Below, one piece after another: positions 1 through 7,762 of a stretch of 64,000 nucleotides of DNA. Numbering within the stretch: the stretch's first letter is position 1; each line of letters opens with the position of its first letter. The DNA is from UMGS1901 sp934122115 (GTDB taxonomy: Bacteria; Bacillota; Clostridia; TANB77; CAG-508). The notes beneath the pieces are model-generated. The model was given only the letters and a program-made list of their open reading frames with translations. It was not told the origin of the DNA and searched no databases. The stretch lies in the NCBI GenBank assembly GCA_934122115.1, contig CAKOVU010000001.1, forward strand, positions 219,363 through 283,362, in the 5' to 3' direction. The position numbers were made by a program, and so were the translations under genes.

Positions 1-12
1 TGTTTTATTTTT

Positions 13-37
13 TTCGTTAAGTAATAAACTTAACGAA
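13..37 (+). repeat. Left recombination-like site of unit 1
   Basis: Arms TTCGTTAAG and CTTAACGAA flank the 7-bp spacer TAATAAA, the layout of a tyrosine-recombinase site. The same site occurs inverted at 191-215; positions 10-33 and 195-218 are a perfect 24-bp inverted repeat. The recombination role is inferred. No recombinase gene is seen in the window. Confidence 0.6.
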
Positions 38-52
38 AGTGTTTATATAAAA

Positions 53-81
53 ATTATAGCAATAAAACAGTGGTATTTCAA
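53..81 (-). promoter_or_regulatory. Sigma-A-type promoter pointing away from target 1
   Basis: On the minus strand TTGAAA (76-81) and TATAAT (53-58) are separated by exactly 17 bp. It lies between the two inverted sites (13-37, 191-215) and reads leftward, away from the gene at 274. Inversion would place its -10 near position 175, driving that gene. The same promoter at the same distance from a site occurs at 9009-9037 and 21610-21638. Confidence 0.6.
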
Positions 82-190
82 TAAAAGTAAAAGAATAAAT
101 AAAGTTGCAAAATGATAAAAAATTTAAAAAAATAAAAATATAAACTTCTTGAAATCATTTAGTTCCAATGTATTCAAGGTTTTTAGTTAC

Positions 191-215
191 TTCCTTAAGT
201 TTATTACTTAACGAA
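191..215 (-). repeat. Right recombination-like site of unit 1
   Basis: Arms TTCCTTAAG and CTTAACGAA flank spacer TTTATTA, the exact reverse complement of the left-site spacer, so the two sites are in inverted orientation. Recombination between them would flip the roughly 160-bp promoter segment rather than delete it. Confidence 0.6.
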
Positions 216-273
216 AAATTAGAATTAGAGGGAACATAGAAGTAGCAAGGAAAACAAGCAAAGGAGCAAAAAA

Positions 274-2106
274 ATGAAAGAAGCAAGAGATGAAAAAGGG
301 GTCACTTTATTAGAATTAACAATAACAATTACGGTATTGCTAATATTGGCAAGTGTTACAACACAATTGGGTTTAGGTAAAACGATGGAATTAAAAAGAT
401 ATAATGCAGTAAAGAGCGATATAATAGAATTAACAGAGGCGGTTCAAACATATTATATGGAAAAAGGAGAGTTACCACTAGAAGATGCAGTTACACAAGT
501 AGAATTTACACCGCCAGAGGATAATAAAAATCCAAATGACAGTGGAGAATATTATGAAATAGATGTAAGTTTGCTAGAGAGTGTAAATATTCAGAATAAG
601 AGAAATACATATATAGTGGATAAACAGAGTTTAACAGTGTATTGCCAAGAAGGAATAGAATATCAAGGAAAAACATATTACACGATACTGGACAATAATG
701 AGACAACAGATTATTATAATCAAGTAGATTTACCAATAATTTCAATAGTTACGTTTGAAAGTGATAATAGCATAAACAAGTATTGGGCAACGGAAGGAGA
801 CACAGTAACACTAAAGCTATTTACAAATTATGAAATAGATCCAACAGTAATTATAAATGGAACAAACGCAAATATAGAATGGAGTGAAGATAAAAGAATT
901 GGAACAGCAACATATAAGATAGGAGAAATAAAAACACCAGATACAAAAATAGAGTTTAGCATATCGAATTACACAGCAAATGGAAAAGAAGGAGAAACGA
1001 TAAACAAGCCAACATTTTCTGATGGAGTAACATTAAAAATGAATACATGGGAAATAATGAAAGTAAGCTTAAATACAGAAGCAATAGGAAACGGAACAAT
1101 AAATGGAGGTACACCAAACACCAATAATCCAATAATACCAAGGGGATACATACCAATAAATACAGGGAATGCCACATGGGGAGATGGAAGTTCTGCACCA
1201 ACACAAAGTTCAGTAGATAACGGTCTAGTAATAAAAGATAGTAAAGGAAATGAATGGGTGTGGGTTCCAGTAGAAAAAAGCATATTGTCTAAAATGTATA
1301 CAAAATCAAACGGAGAAAATATTACTGGAATTACAGGAGTAACGACTAAATTATATACAAATTCTACAACAATAGGAAGAGCGGGTGATACAGTAACCCT
1401 AACGAGAAGCCTACCAAATACAACCGATTATAGAGAACCGGATTTTATAGTTGGAGATAACAGTACGGATTATGACAAAAATGAAATCTACTATAAAACA
1501 ATATTAGGATTTGATACATCAGAGGCGATGGCAGAAGCATTTATTAGTGATTATGCTGATATGATAACTAGTATAGAAACATATGGTGGGTTTTATATCG
1601 GAAGATATGAATTATCAAATGAAGGGGTGCAAAAAGGAAAAGCAACATTAACCAATAAAAATTGGTATGAATTATACAAAAAATGTACAGAATTAAAAGC
1701 AAGTGAAAAAGTAGAAAGTAGGATGATATGGGGAATTCAATGGGATTTAACATGTGATTTTATATCTAAAAAGGGTGAAAAAAAGAGCATAACAAATTCT
1801 ACTACTTGGGGAAATTATAATAACAGTACAGGAAATGCAGCTGTAATGGAAGGAACAGCCAAAAAATATGGAAGTAAGCAAGTAACAGGATATAGTGAAT
1901 ACTGGAAGGCAAACAATATATATGACTTTGCAGGAAACTGTTGGGAATGGAGTCAAGAGGCTATACGTATTATAAACCGTACCCATAGAGGTGGTGTTTA
2001 TGGTCAAGATGGTTTAAGTGAACCAGCATCTATTCGTAGCTATAGTTGGGCAAGTTATAGTAATGGTAGTGATTTGGGTTCTCGACCGATTTTAATAATA
2101 AAATAG
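274..2106 (+). CDS. Prepilin-like protein with FGE/C-type-lectin domain (target 1)
   Basis: A 610-aa surface protein. Residues 8-14 (KGVTLLE) are a canonical prepilin cleavage motif (cut after G9, Glu at +5), followed by a hydrophobic helix to about 32. The middle (about 50-260) is unrecognised. From about 270 it resembles formylglycine-generating-enzyme/sulfatase-modifying-factor folds: NEWVWVPVE, GGFYIGRYE near 437, and NNIYDFAGNCWEWS near 547. The last 45 residues begin RGG and end GSRPILIIK, as in DGR-diversified lectin-fold proteins. An AGGAG site precedes the ATG. A putative invertible promoter lies upstream in OFF orientation. Paralogues are at 9246, 22268 and 52076. Ligand unknown; enzymatic FGE activity is unlikely. 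Confidence 0.8.
   Translation: MKEARDEKGVTLLELTITITVLLILASVTTQLGLGKTMELKRYNAVKSDIIELTEAVQTYYMEKGELPLEDAVTQVEFTPPEDNKNPNDSGEYYEIDVSLLESVNIQNKRNTYIVDKQSLTVYCQEGIEYQGKTYYTILDNNETTDYYNQVDLPIISIVTFESDNSINKYWATEGDTVTLKLFTNYEIDPTVIINGTNANIEWSEDKRIGTATYKIGEIKTPDTKIEFSISNYTANGKEGETINKPTFSDGVTLKMNTWEIMKVSLNTEAIGNGTINGGTPNTNNPIIPRGYIPINTGNATWGDGSSAPTQSSVDNGLVIKDSKGNEWVWVPVEKSILSKMYTKSNGENITGITGVTTKLYTNSTTIGRAGDTVTLTRSLPNTTDYREPDFIVGDNSTDYDKNEIYYKTILGFDTSEAMAEAFISDYADMITSIETYGGFYIGRYELSNEGVQKGKATLTNKNWYELYKKCTELKASEKVESRMIWGIQWDLTCDFISKKGEKKSITNSTTWGNYNNSTGNAAVMEGTAKKYGSKQVTGYSEYWKANNIYDFAGNCWEWSQEAIRIINRTHRGGVYGQDGLSEPASIRSYSWASYSNGSDLGSRPILIIK
1961..2091 (+). other. Candidate DGR variable region of target 1
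   Basis: Codons here are mostly NNT (for example GTT TAT GGT, ATT CGT AGC TAT AGT, AGT TAT AGT AAT GGT AGT GAT), whereas the rest of the gene prefers A-ending codons. This fits adenine-directed mutagenesis of AAT-type codons copied from a template repeat. No template is seen in the window, so this is inferred. Confidence 0.45.
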
Positions 2107-2110
2107 AAAT

Positions 2111-2148
2111 ATTACGAAAAAAGTACGTAAACGGAAAAAATTCGTAAT
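2111..2148 (+). repeat. 38-bp hairpin repeat, copy 1
   Basis: The ends ATTACGAA and TTCGTAAT form an inverted repeat. It matches the copy at 2185-2222 at 32 of 38 positions; only six central bases differ. The copies flank the promoter of the downstream ATPase, which suggests operators or a transcript structure. Confidence 0.7.
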
Positions 2149-2154
2149 GAAATA

Positions 2155-2183
2155 TTGAATAAATTATGAAAATTTGATATAAT
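2155..2183 (+). promoter_or_regulatory. Sigma-A-type promoter of the DUF4143 ATPase gene
   Basis: TTGAAT (2155-2160), 17 bp, TATAAT (2178-2183). It sits exactly between the 38-bp repeats, and the second repeat covers the expected start point, so autoregulation or transcript-level control is plausible. Confidence 0.6.
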
Positions 2184-2184
2184 T

Positions 2185-2222
2185 ATTACGAAAAAGTTCC
2201 ATAAACGGAAAAAATTCGTAAT
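2185..2222 (+). repeat. 38-bp hairpin repeat, copy 2
   Basis: Second copy of the 2111-2148 repeat with the same ATTACGAA/TTCGTAAT ends. It lies between the -10 box and the ATG at 2235, so it would form a hairpin at the 5' end of the transcript. Confidence 0.7.
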
Positions 2223-2234
2223 GAAGGTTAAGAT

Positions 2235-3479
2235 ATGGAAATAGAAAGAAATTTTTATTTAAATGAATTAATAGATAGGATGGATAATGGACTCATTAAA
2301 ATAGTTACAGGGATAAGAAGATGTGGAAAGTCTTATTTGCTTGATCCAATATTTAAAAATTACCTTTTGGAGCAAGGAATAGAAGCTAATCACATTATAA
2401 AATTAAGTTTAGATGAAAGAGCAAATAGCAAATATTTAAATCCAGATGAACTTGACCAATATGTAAGAAGCTTAATTGTTGATGACAAAAAATATTATTT
2501 GTTACTAGATGAAATTCAAGAGGTTAAAGAGTTTGAGTCAGTCTTAATTGGATTTATGCATATAACCAATGTAGAGATCTATGTAACTGGAAGTAATTCA
2601 AAGTTTTTATCATCAGATATTGTTACAGAATTCAGAGGCAGAGGTGATGAAATAAGGGTTTATCCTCTATCTTTTGATGAATTCTTTTCAGTATTTGATG
2701 GAAGCGAAGAAAAGGCTTTAAATGAATATTATACTTATGGAGGATTGCCATTAACTTTATTAGCTAAAACAGATAATGCAAAAATAAATTATCTAAAAAC
2801 GCAGAAAGAAAACGTTTATATCAATGACATTATTGAAAAAAATAATGTGCAAAACAAAGAAAAATTTGAAATGCTTGTACAAATAATTGCATCAGATATA
2901 GGGTGTTTAACAAATCCATTAAAATTATCAAATGTGTTTAAAGAAAGAGATACAAGCTCAAGCATGACTGATAAAACAATATACAATTATTTGGGATACT
3001 TACAAGATGCATTTATGATAGAAAAAGCGAGACGTTTTGATGTAAGAGGGAAAAAATTTATAGAAACTCCACAAAAGTATTATTTTACAGATATGGGAAT
3101 TAGAAATTCGTTTCTAGATTTTAGACAAAGTGAGGAAATATCTCATACGATGGAAAACGTAATATATTTAGAATTGCGAAAACGTGGATATAATGTTGAT
3201 GTTGGTTCTGTTGAAATAAGAGAGGGCGATAGCAAAAAGCAGCTTGAAATTGATTTTGTAGCCAATAAGGGAAATAACAAGATTTATATCCAATCTGCAT
3301 TAGAGATGAAAACGGCTGAAAAAGTTGAACAAGAACAAAAATCATTATTAAATGTAAACGATTTCTTTAAAAAAATAATAATTGTAGGAGATAATGTTAA
3401 AAAGTCTCGCTATGAAAATGGAATAATAATAATGAGTATATATGATTTTCTATTAGATAAAAATAGTTTGGAATATTAA
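2235..3479 (+). CDS. AAA_14/DUF4143 family ATP-binding protein
   Basis: A 414-aa protein of the AAA_14-DUF4143 family, widespread in gut bacteria with no settled function. The P-loop is GIRRCGKSYLL (about residues 26-36), the Walker B is YYLLLDEIQEV (about 88-98), and a sensor-like VTGSNS follows. The C-terminal half (about 190-400) matches DUF4143, with LEIDFVANKG as in nuclease-like folds. The gene is monocistronic: its own promoter lies between two repeats and a strong terminator follows at once. Such genes are often accessory and mobile. Start ATG follows AAGG at about 8 bp. Confidence 0.85.
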   Translation: MEIERNFYLNELIDRMDNGLIKIVTGIRRCGKSYLLDPIFKNYLLEQGIEANHIIKLSLDERANSKYLNPDELDQYVRSLIVDDKKYYLLLDEIQEVKEFESVLIGFMHITNVEIYVTGSNSKFLSSDIVTEFRGRGDEIRVYPLSFDEFFSVFDGSEEKALNEYYTYGGLPLTLLAKTDNAKINYLKTQKENVYINDIIEKNNVQNKEKFEMLVQIIASDIGCLTNPLKLSNVFKERDTSSSMTDKTIYNYLGYLQDAFMIEKARRFDVRGKKFIETPQKYYFTDMGIRNSFLDFRQSEEISHTMENVIYLELRKRGYNVDVGSVEIREGDSKKQLEIDFVANKGNNKIYIQSALEMKTAEKVEQEQKSLLNVNDFFKKIIIVGDNVKKSRYENGIIIMSIYDFLLDKNSLEY

Positions 3480-3488
3480 TGAACTAGA

Positions 3489-3520
3489 ACCTTAAGGAAT
3501 TCCTTAAGGTCCTCTTTTTT
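3489..3520 (+). terminator. Rho-independent terminator
   Basis: A perfect 22-nt palindrome (3489-3510) is followed by CCTCTTTTTT, 9 bp after the ATPase stop codon. Confidence 0.85.
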
Positions 3521-3534
3521 GACAATAAAAATCC

Positions 3535-3563
3535 TTGACAAATTAATAGCATATTGATAATAT
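3535..3563 (+). promoter_or_regulatory. Sigma-A-type promoter of the yqeG operon
   Basis: Consensus TTGACA (3535-3540), 17 bp, TAATAT (3558-3563), about 25 bp upstream of the yqeG ribosome binding site. Confidence 0.7.
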
Positions 3564-3592
3564 AAAATAGCAGATAACTAGGAGGATATGTG

Positions 3593-4132
3593 ATGAGCTT
3601 TTTTGAAATTTTTTATCCTAAAAAGCATATAAATAATGTATTAGATATAGAGTACAATTTCTTACAGGAGAACGGAATTGAAGCATTATTATTGGATATA
3701 GATAATACATTAATTGATTATGATAATAATCTACTAGAAGGGTTAGAAAATTGGGTAGAAAATTTGAAAAGGAAGAACATAAAATTTTGCATATTATCAA
3801 ATACTAATAAAAAGCAGAAAGCGGAGAAGTTATCAAAAAAATTTGGTATTCCATATGTGTTTTTTGCAACGAAACCATTAAAAAGAGGCTTTTATAAGGC
3901 AAAGGAAATTTTAAAAATACAAGATAATACGAAAATTGCAGTTGTGGGTGACCAAATAATGACAGATGTATTGGGTGCAAATAGGTGCAAAATGTATTCA
4001 ATATTAGTTACTCCGATAAAGAATAAAGATATATTTGTTACAAAGATAAATAGAGTTATAGAAAAAAAAATATTAAAAAAATACTATAAAGACAAGATGA
4101 AAGATAAGAGGGATACGAATGTACATAAATGA
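3593..4132 (+). CDS. yqeG: YqeG-family HAD-IIIA phosphatase
   Basis: About 179 aa, normal for the family. HAD motif I is LLDIDNTLIDYD (about residues 34-45), motif II is CILSNTN, and motif III/IV is VVGDQIMTDVLGAN with the acidic residues present. YqeG proteins are cytosolic HAD phosphatases; in related Firmicutes they often sit near ribosome-assembly or shikimate genes, and the substrate is uncertain. The ATG at 3593 is 7 bp from AGGAGG; a GTG at 3590 is the alternative start. The 3' end overlaps the prepilin peptidase gene by 14 bp, so the two are probably translationally coupled. Confidence 0.85.
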   Translation: MSFFEIFYPKKHINNVLDIEYNFLQENGIEALLLDIDNTLIDYDNNLLEGLENWVENLKRKNIKFCILSNTNKKQKAEKLSKKFGIPYVFFATKPLKRGFYKAKEILKIQDNTKIAVVGDQIMTDVLGANRCKMYSILVTPIKNKDIFVTKINRVIEKKILKKYYKDKMKDKRDTNVHK

Positions 4133-4856
4133 TATAAATATTTTATATTTTTTAGGAATAGGAATTTTAGGATTATTAGTAGGGCAGTTTGTAGATTGGT
4201 GTAATATTAGATTGTTAGAGCACAAAAAAGTTTTTAGTAAAGAATTTTTTTCGGTATATATGAAACAATTTAAGCCTAAATACAGCTACATGTGTGCAAT
4301 GGCTATTATATATGTAGGGATAATGTATACAAGTGCATTTTCGCTAAAGGCATTGGCATATTACATATTAGCACCAATGCTAATGAGTGCTTTGATAATA
4401 GATTATAAAGAACAGATAATTCCTAATAGGTTAAATCTAACAATTTTTGAAGTTGGATTAGCATACACGTTTTTGGAAGGAATAGTAAATATAAATGTTG
4501 CAATAAATATGCTTTTAGGAATGATTGTTGGAGCTGGAATATTTTTGCTTATAACTTTTATAGGAGGTCTTATTGCAGGTAAAGAAGCGATGGGTTTCGG
4601 AGATGTAAAGCTTATGGGAGCTTTAGGATTATTTTTTGGATGGCAAACAATAATTATTATTTCACTTTTTGCATTCTTGATGGGAGCAATAATTGGAGTT
4701 TTATTGATTGTAAGCAAGAAAAAATCAACACAGGATTATATTCCATTTGGACCATTCATAGTAATAGCAGCTATAATAGCAATGTTTGTACCATTTAATA
4801 TTTTATTATTAGCATCATTAAAAATATTCACATTAGGAACATATACAGGAGCATAA
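4119..4856 (+). CDS. Type IV prepilin peptidase (A24 family)
   Basis: A 245-aa polytopic membrane aspartyl protease that cleaves prepilin leader peptides at the inner face of the membrane. The two catalytic aspartates are visible: in LIIDYKEQIIPN (about residue 89) and in the GxGD-type motif MGFGDVKLMGA (about 165). A short N-terminal domain is present but lacks the CXXC zinc pairs of PilD-type bifunctional enzymes, so N-methylation may be missing. It is the only prepilin peptidase seen here and could serve the four prepilin-like proteins (274, 9246, 22268, 52076). It overlaps yqeG by 14 bp. Confidence 0.85.
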   Translation: MYINDINILYFLGIGILGLLVGQFVDWCNIRLLEHKKVFSKEFFSVYMKQFKPKYSYMCAMAIIYVGIMYTSAFSLKALAYYILAPMLMSALIIDYKEQIIPNRLNLTIFEVGLAYTFLEGIVNINVAINMLLGMIVGAGIFLLITFIGGLIAGKEAMGFGDVKLMGALGLFFGWQTIIIISLFAFLMGAIIGVLLIVSKKKSTQDYIPFGPFIVIAAIIAMFVPFNILLLASLKIFTLGTYTGA

Positions 4857-4879
4857 AATGAAAAGAGGGTGTAATCTTT

Positions 4880-5953
4880 ATGAATAGTAATTTACGTTGG
4901 CTAAGAGACAAAATAAAAATGCAAAATCTTCAAGGTATAATAATATCAAACCCAATAAATGTAAAATATTTGGTAGGGATAGAAGCTGAGGGAACTCTGC
5001 TGATTACTCCAAAAGAAAATATTTATATAACAGATGGAAGATATATAGAAAGTGTTAATAAAACACTAACTCTAGATGATGAGATAATTGTGTATGATAT
5101 GAAAAATCTTACTAAAGACGATTACGAGAATTTTTTCTTATTTTGTGAAAACGTTGGATTTGAAGAGGAGTATGTAACGTATGCTAGATATAAAGAATTC
5201 ATGCATAAATATAAGATTAATAGCCTAAATGAAACTGAGGGTATAATAGAAAAGCAGAGAATGATTAAGGATTCTGAGGAAATAGAGCTAATAAGAAAAG
5301 CATGTGAAATAACAGATAATTGCTTTGAATATTTGAAAAGCTATATCAAAGTAGGAATCACAGAAAAGCAAATAGCAAAGGAAATAGAAAACTTTTTTAT
5401 AAGTAATGGAGCAGAAGGTGTTTCGTTTGAAACAATAGTAGCATCTGGGGCAAATTCTTCAAAACCTCATGCAGTTCCAACAGATAAAGCGATAGAATCA
5501 GGGGATCCGATTACAATAGACATGGGTTGCATATATAAAGGTTATTGTTCAGATATGACAAGAACAATATTTGCACAATATGTTCCAGAAGAAATAAAAC
5601 CTGTTTATGAGCTAGTATTAAAGAATCAGAAACAAGTAATAAATGAGATAAGAGAAGGAGTTAATTTAAAAATAGTTAGCAGAATGGTAGAAAATGACTT
5701 CAAATTGCATGGATATGATTGCATACATGCATTAGGGCACGGTGTTGGTATGGAAATACATGAATTACCATTTATTAGTTCTAAAGTAGATTTTATGGTT
5801 AAACCAAATATGGTGATAACAGATGAACCAGGAATATATGTGCCAGGAAAGTTTGGAGTAAGAATAGAAGACACTTTAGTTGCTTATAAAGCAATGAGTG
5901 AAGCACTAACAAAATCAGAGAAAGATTATGTAATAGTTGACAAAAAGAGCTAA
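4880..5953 (+). CDS. M24 family Xaa-Pro aminopeptidase
   Basis: A 357-aa cytosolic metallopeptidase of the creatinase/prolidase fold that removes N-terminal residues preceding proline. The N-terminal creatinase-like domain covers about 1-125. The five metal ligands of the M24 domain are visible: Asp in TIDMGC, Asp in CSDMTRT, His in HALGHGVGMEIHE, Glu in TDEPGIY and Glu in VRIEDT. It lies directly upstream of efp, a common Firmicutes arrangement, though efp has its own promoter here. AGAGGG precedes the ATG at about 10 bp. Confidence 0.92.
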   Translation: MNSNLRWLRDKIKMQNLQGIIISNPINVKYLVGIEAEGTLLITPKENIYITDGRYIESVNKTLTLDDEIIVYDMKNLTKDDYENFFLFCENVGFEEEYVTYARYKEFMHKYKINSLNETEGIIEKQRMIKDSEEIELIRKACEITDNCFEYLKSYIKVGITEKQIAKEIENFFISNGAEGVSFETIVASGANSSKPHAVPTDKAIESGDPITIDMGCIYKGYCSDMTRTIFAQYVPEEIKPVYELVLKNQKQVINEIREGVNLKIVSRMVENDFKLHGYDCIHALGHGVGMEIHELPFISSKVDFMVKPNMVITDEPGIYVPGKFGVRIEDTLVAYKAMSEALTKSEKDYVIVDKKS

Positions 5954-5958
5954 AAGAC

Positions 5959-5987
5959 TTGATTTTTGGCTTGAAATGTAGTATTAT
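5959..5987 (+). promoter_or_regulatory. Sigma-A-type promoter of efp
   Basis: TTGATT (5959-5964), 17 bp, TATTAT (5982-5987), just after the peptidase stop codon. Confidence 0.55.
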
Positions 5988-6059
5988 AGTATAGTCGTAC
6001 ATAATTTATGAAAATTATTAATAAAATAAATAATAAAAATTTTGAAAGGGGTAATAATA

Positions 6060-6626
6060 ATGGCAGGAGTATATATGGCAGGAGATTTTAGAAATGGAAC
6101 AACATTTGAAATGGACGGAAACGTTTTTAGAGTAGTAGAATTTCAACATGTTAAACCAGGAAAGGGTTCAGCATTTGTTAGAACAAAATTAAAGAATGTA
6201 ATAACAGGAGCTGTAATAGAAAAAACATTCAACCCATCAGAAAAATATCCAGAAGCAGAAATAGAGAAGAAGGATATGCAATACCTATATAACGATGAGA
6301 ATTTATATTACTTTATGGATAACGAAACTTACGAGCAAATGCCACTTAATAAAGAGCAAATTGGGGATGCATTAAAGTTCATAAAAGAAAACATGAATGT
6401 AAAAATGTTATCATATAAGGGAAAAGTATTTGCAGTTGAACCTCCAATGTTCGTAGAGCTAGAAGTTACATATACAGAACCAGGATTTGCAGGAAACACA
6501 ACTACAACATCTGGAAAACCAGCAACATTAGAGAATGGATATGAAATATCAGTTCCAATGTTTGTAAATATCGGTGATGTAATAAAAATAGATACTAGAA
6601 CTGGTGAATACATGGAAAGAGTTTAA
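6060..6626 (+). CDS. efp: Translation elongation factor P
   Basis: About 188 aa, normal size. EF-P relieves ribosome stalling at polyproline stretches. The tip-loop sequence KPGKGSAFVR contains the lysine that is modified in many bacteria. The three beta-barrel domains follow, ending in the family-typical GDVIKIDTRTGEYMERV. The ATG at 6060 (MAGVYMAGDF) is preferred over the in-frame ATG at 6042 because GAAAGGGG lies 9-10 bp upstream of it and family members start there. Confidence 0.96.
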   Translation: MAGVYMAGDFRNGTTFEMDGNVFRVVEFQHVKPGKGSAFVRTKLKNVITGAVIEKTFNPSEKYPEAEIEKKDMQYLYNDENLYYFMDNETYEQMPLNKEQIGDALKFIKENMNVKMLSYKGKVFAVEPPMFVELEVTYTEPGFAGNTTTTSGKPATLENGYEISVPMFVNIGDVIKIDTRTGEYMERV

Positions 6627-6644
6627 TTTAGAAAGGATTTTTAT

Positions 6645-7160
6645 ATGTCAGGCTTAAATGATAAATATAATCAAATATTATTAGATATAGAAGAACATAT
6701 TTCTAATGAAGATGAGAAAAAATATGTTGTAGAGAAAGTAGAAAAACTGTCATCTTTATATATGGATTTGGTAGATAGAATTACTAGAATGGATGATGAG
6801 AGAATAGAAAAATTAGAAGAGAAACAAGAAAAAATCATTAATGTGTTATCAAAATTGCAAGAGTCAGTAAACTTGATAAAGAGCGATATATATGAAGATG
6901 ACAATTATGATTTTGAAATAGTTTGTCCATACTGTAATCATGAATTTGTAGCAGATATAGAATCTGAATTAAAAGAAGAAATCGAATGCCCAGAATGCCA
7001 TAATATAATTGAGCTAGATTGGGACGGAGAAGAAGAAAATTCATGTAGTGCTTGCCATGGTGGTCATTGTTCATCTTGTGGAATAGTACATGAGCATGAA
7101 GAAGATGAAGATAATGACGAAGATATTGATAATATAGATGATAACGAAGATGATATGTAA
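6645..7160 (+). CDS. Coiled-coil zinc-ribbon protein (CD1247-like)
   Basis: A 171-aa soluble protein. Residues 1-85 are helical and highly charged. A zinc-ribbon follows: CPYCNHEF (about 91) paired with CPECHNII (about 116). A second Cys/His-rich stretch (CSACHGGHCSSCG, about 134-146) precedes an acidic tail of Asp/Glu/Asn. It resembles clostridial proteins named after CD1247 of C. difficile, which I recall sitting next to efp; function unknown. It is 18 bp from efp, so co-transcribed, and ends at a terminator at 7191-7212. Confidence 0.7.
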   Translation: MSGLNDKYNQILLDIEEHISNEDEKKYVVEKVEKLSSLYMDLVDRITRMDDERIEKLEEKQEKIINVLSKLQESVNLIKSDIYEDDNYDFEIVCPYCNHEFVADIESELKEEIECPECHNIIELDWDGEEENSCSACHGGHCSSCGIVHEHEEDEDNDEDIDNIDDNEDDM

Positions 7161-7163
7161 ATA

Positions 7164-7724
7164 TTAAAAATTAAAATATTCCAAAGGATTGACGGCGATG
7201 CCGTCTTTTTTTATTGTAAGATGCAAGTGGCAACCAGTTGTTGCTCCATTAGTAGGATTACCATAAGAATCTTTATAAGGATTATTTATTATACCATAAA
7301 CATTTTTGGGACCTACATAGGAAATTATATCACCACCATTTACTATATCGTTTCTAGAAACAATAAATTCGGAAGATACATGGCAATATGATACAGCAAT
7401 ATCTAAACTATCATTTTTTACAACAATAGTGTATCCGCCGCCAGCACCCCAACTTGCAAAAGTTACTGTTCCAGAACATACTGCCAAGATAGGAGTTCCT
7501 TCAGGTGCAGGAATATCAATTCCACTATGATATGATGAAGCACCAGAAGTGGGGGAAGACCTATTACCAAAATACGAACTTATATAAGTATAGTTCGTAA
7601 GAGGCCAGATAAATTCACCATTGTATCCTGATGAAGTGGAAGCAACAATAGGAATAAAACAAGAAATTAGCACTGAAAAAAAGATTATAATTATCAAAAA
7701 GAACTTAAAAAAACTACTAGTCAT
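7164..7724 (-). CDS. Secreted M23 (LytM-type) metallopeptidase
   Basis: A 186-aa protein with an N-terminal signal or anchor (about 8-30) and a compact M23 domain. The zinc ligands are visible: HSGID (about residue 66) and HLHLTI near the C-terminus (about 167). M23 enzymes cut peptide cross-links in peptidoglycan. There is no coiled-coil region, unlike the two hydrolases beside ftsX. AAAGGAG lies just upstream of the ATG on the minus strand. It converges with the zinc-ribbon gene; the terminator of that gene falls inside its last codons. Confidence 0.88.
   Translation of the reverse strand: MTSSFFKFFLIIIIFFSVLISCFIPIVASTSSGYNGEFIWPLTNYTYISSYFGNRSSPTSGASSYHSGIDIPAPEGTPILAVCSGTVTFASWGAGGGYTIVVKNDSLDIAVSYCHVSSEFIVSRNDIVNGGDIISYVGPKNVYGIINNPYKDSYGNPTNGATTGCHLHLTIKKDGIAVNPLEYFNF
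7191..7212 (+). terminator. Terminator of the efp operon, inside the opposite gene
   Basis: GACGGC-GAT-GCCGTC followed by seven T on the plus strand. It lies inside the 3' coding end of the convergent M23 gene. Confidence 0.75.
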
Positions 7725-7762
7725 AAAATCTCCTTTATTAACTAGTAGTTTGAATAGTTTGA

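Noticed and set aside
3489..3510. CCTTAAG-type palindrome similar to the recombination arms
   Set aside because: It is a symmetric palindrome without a 7-bp asymmetric spacer and is followed by a T-tract, so it is a terminator.
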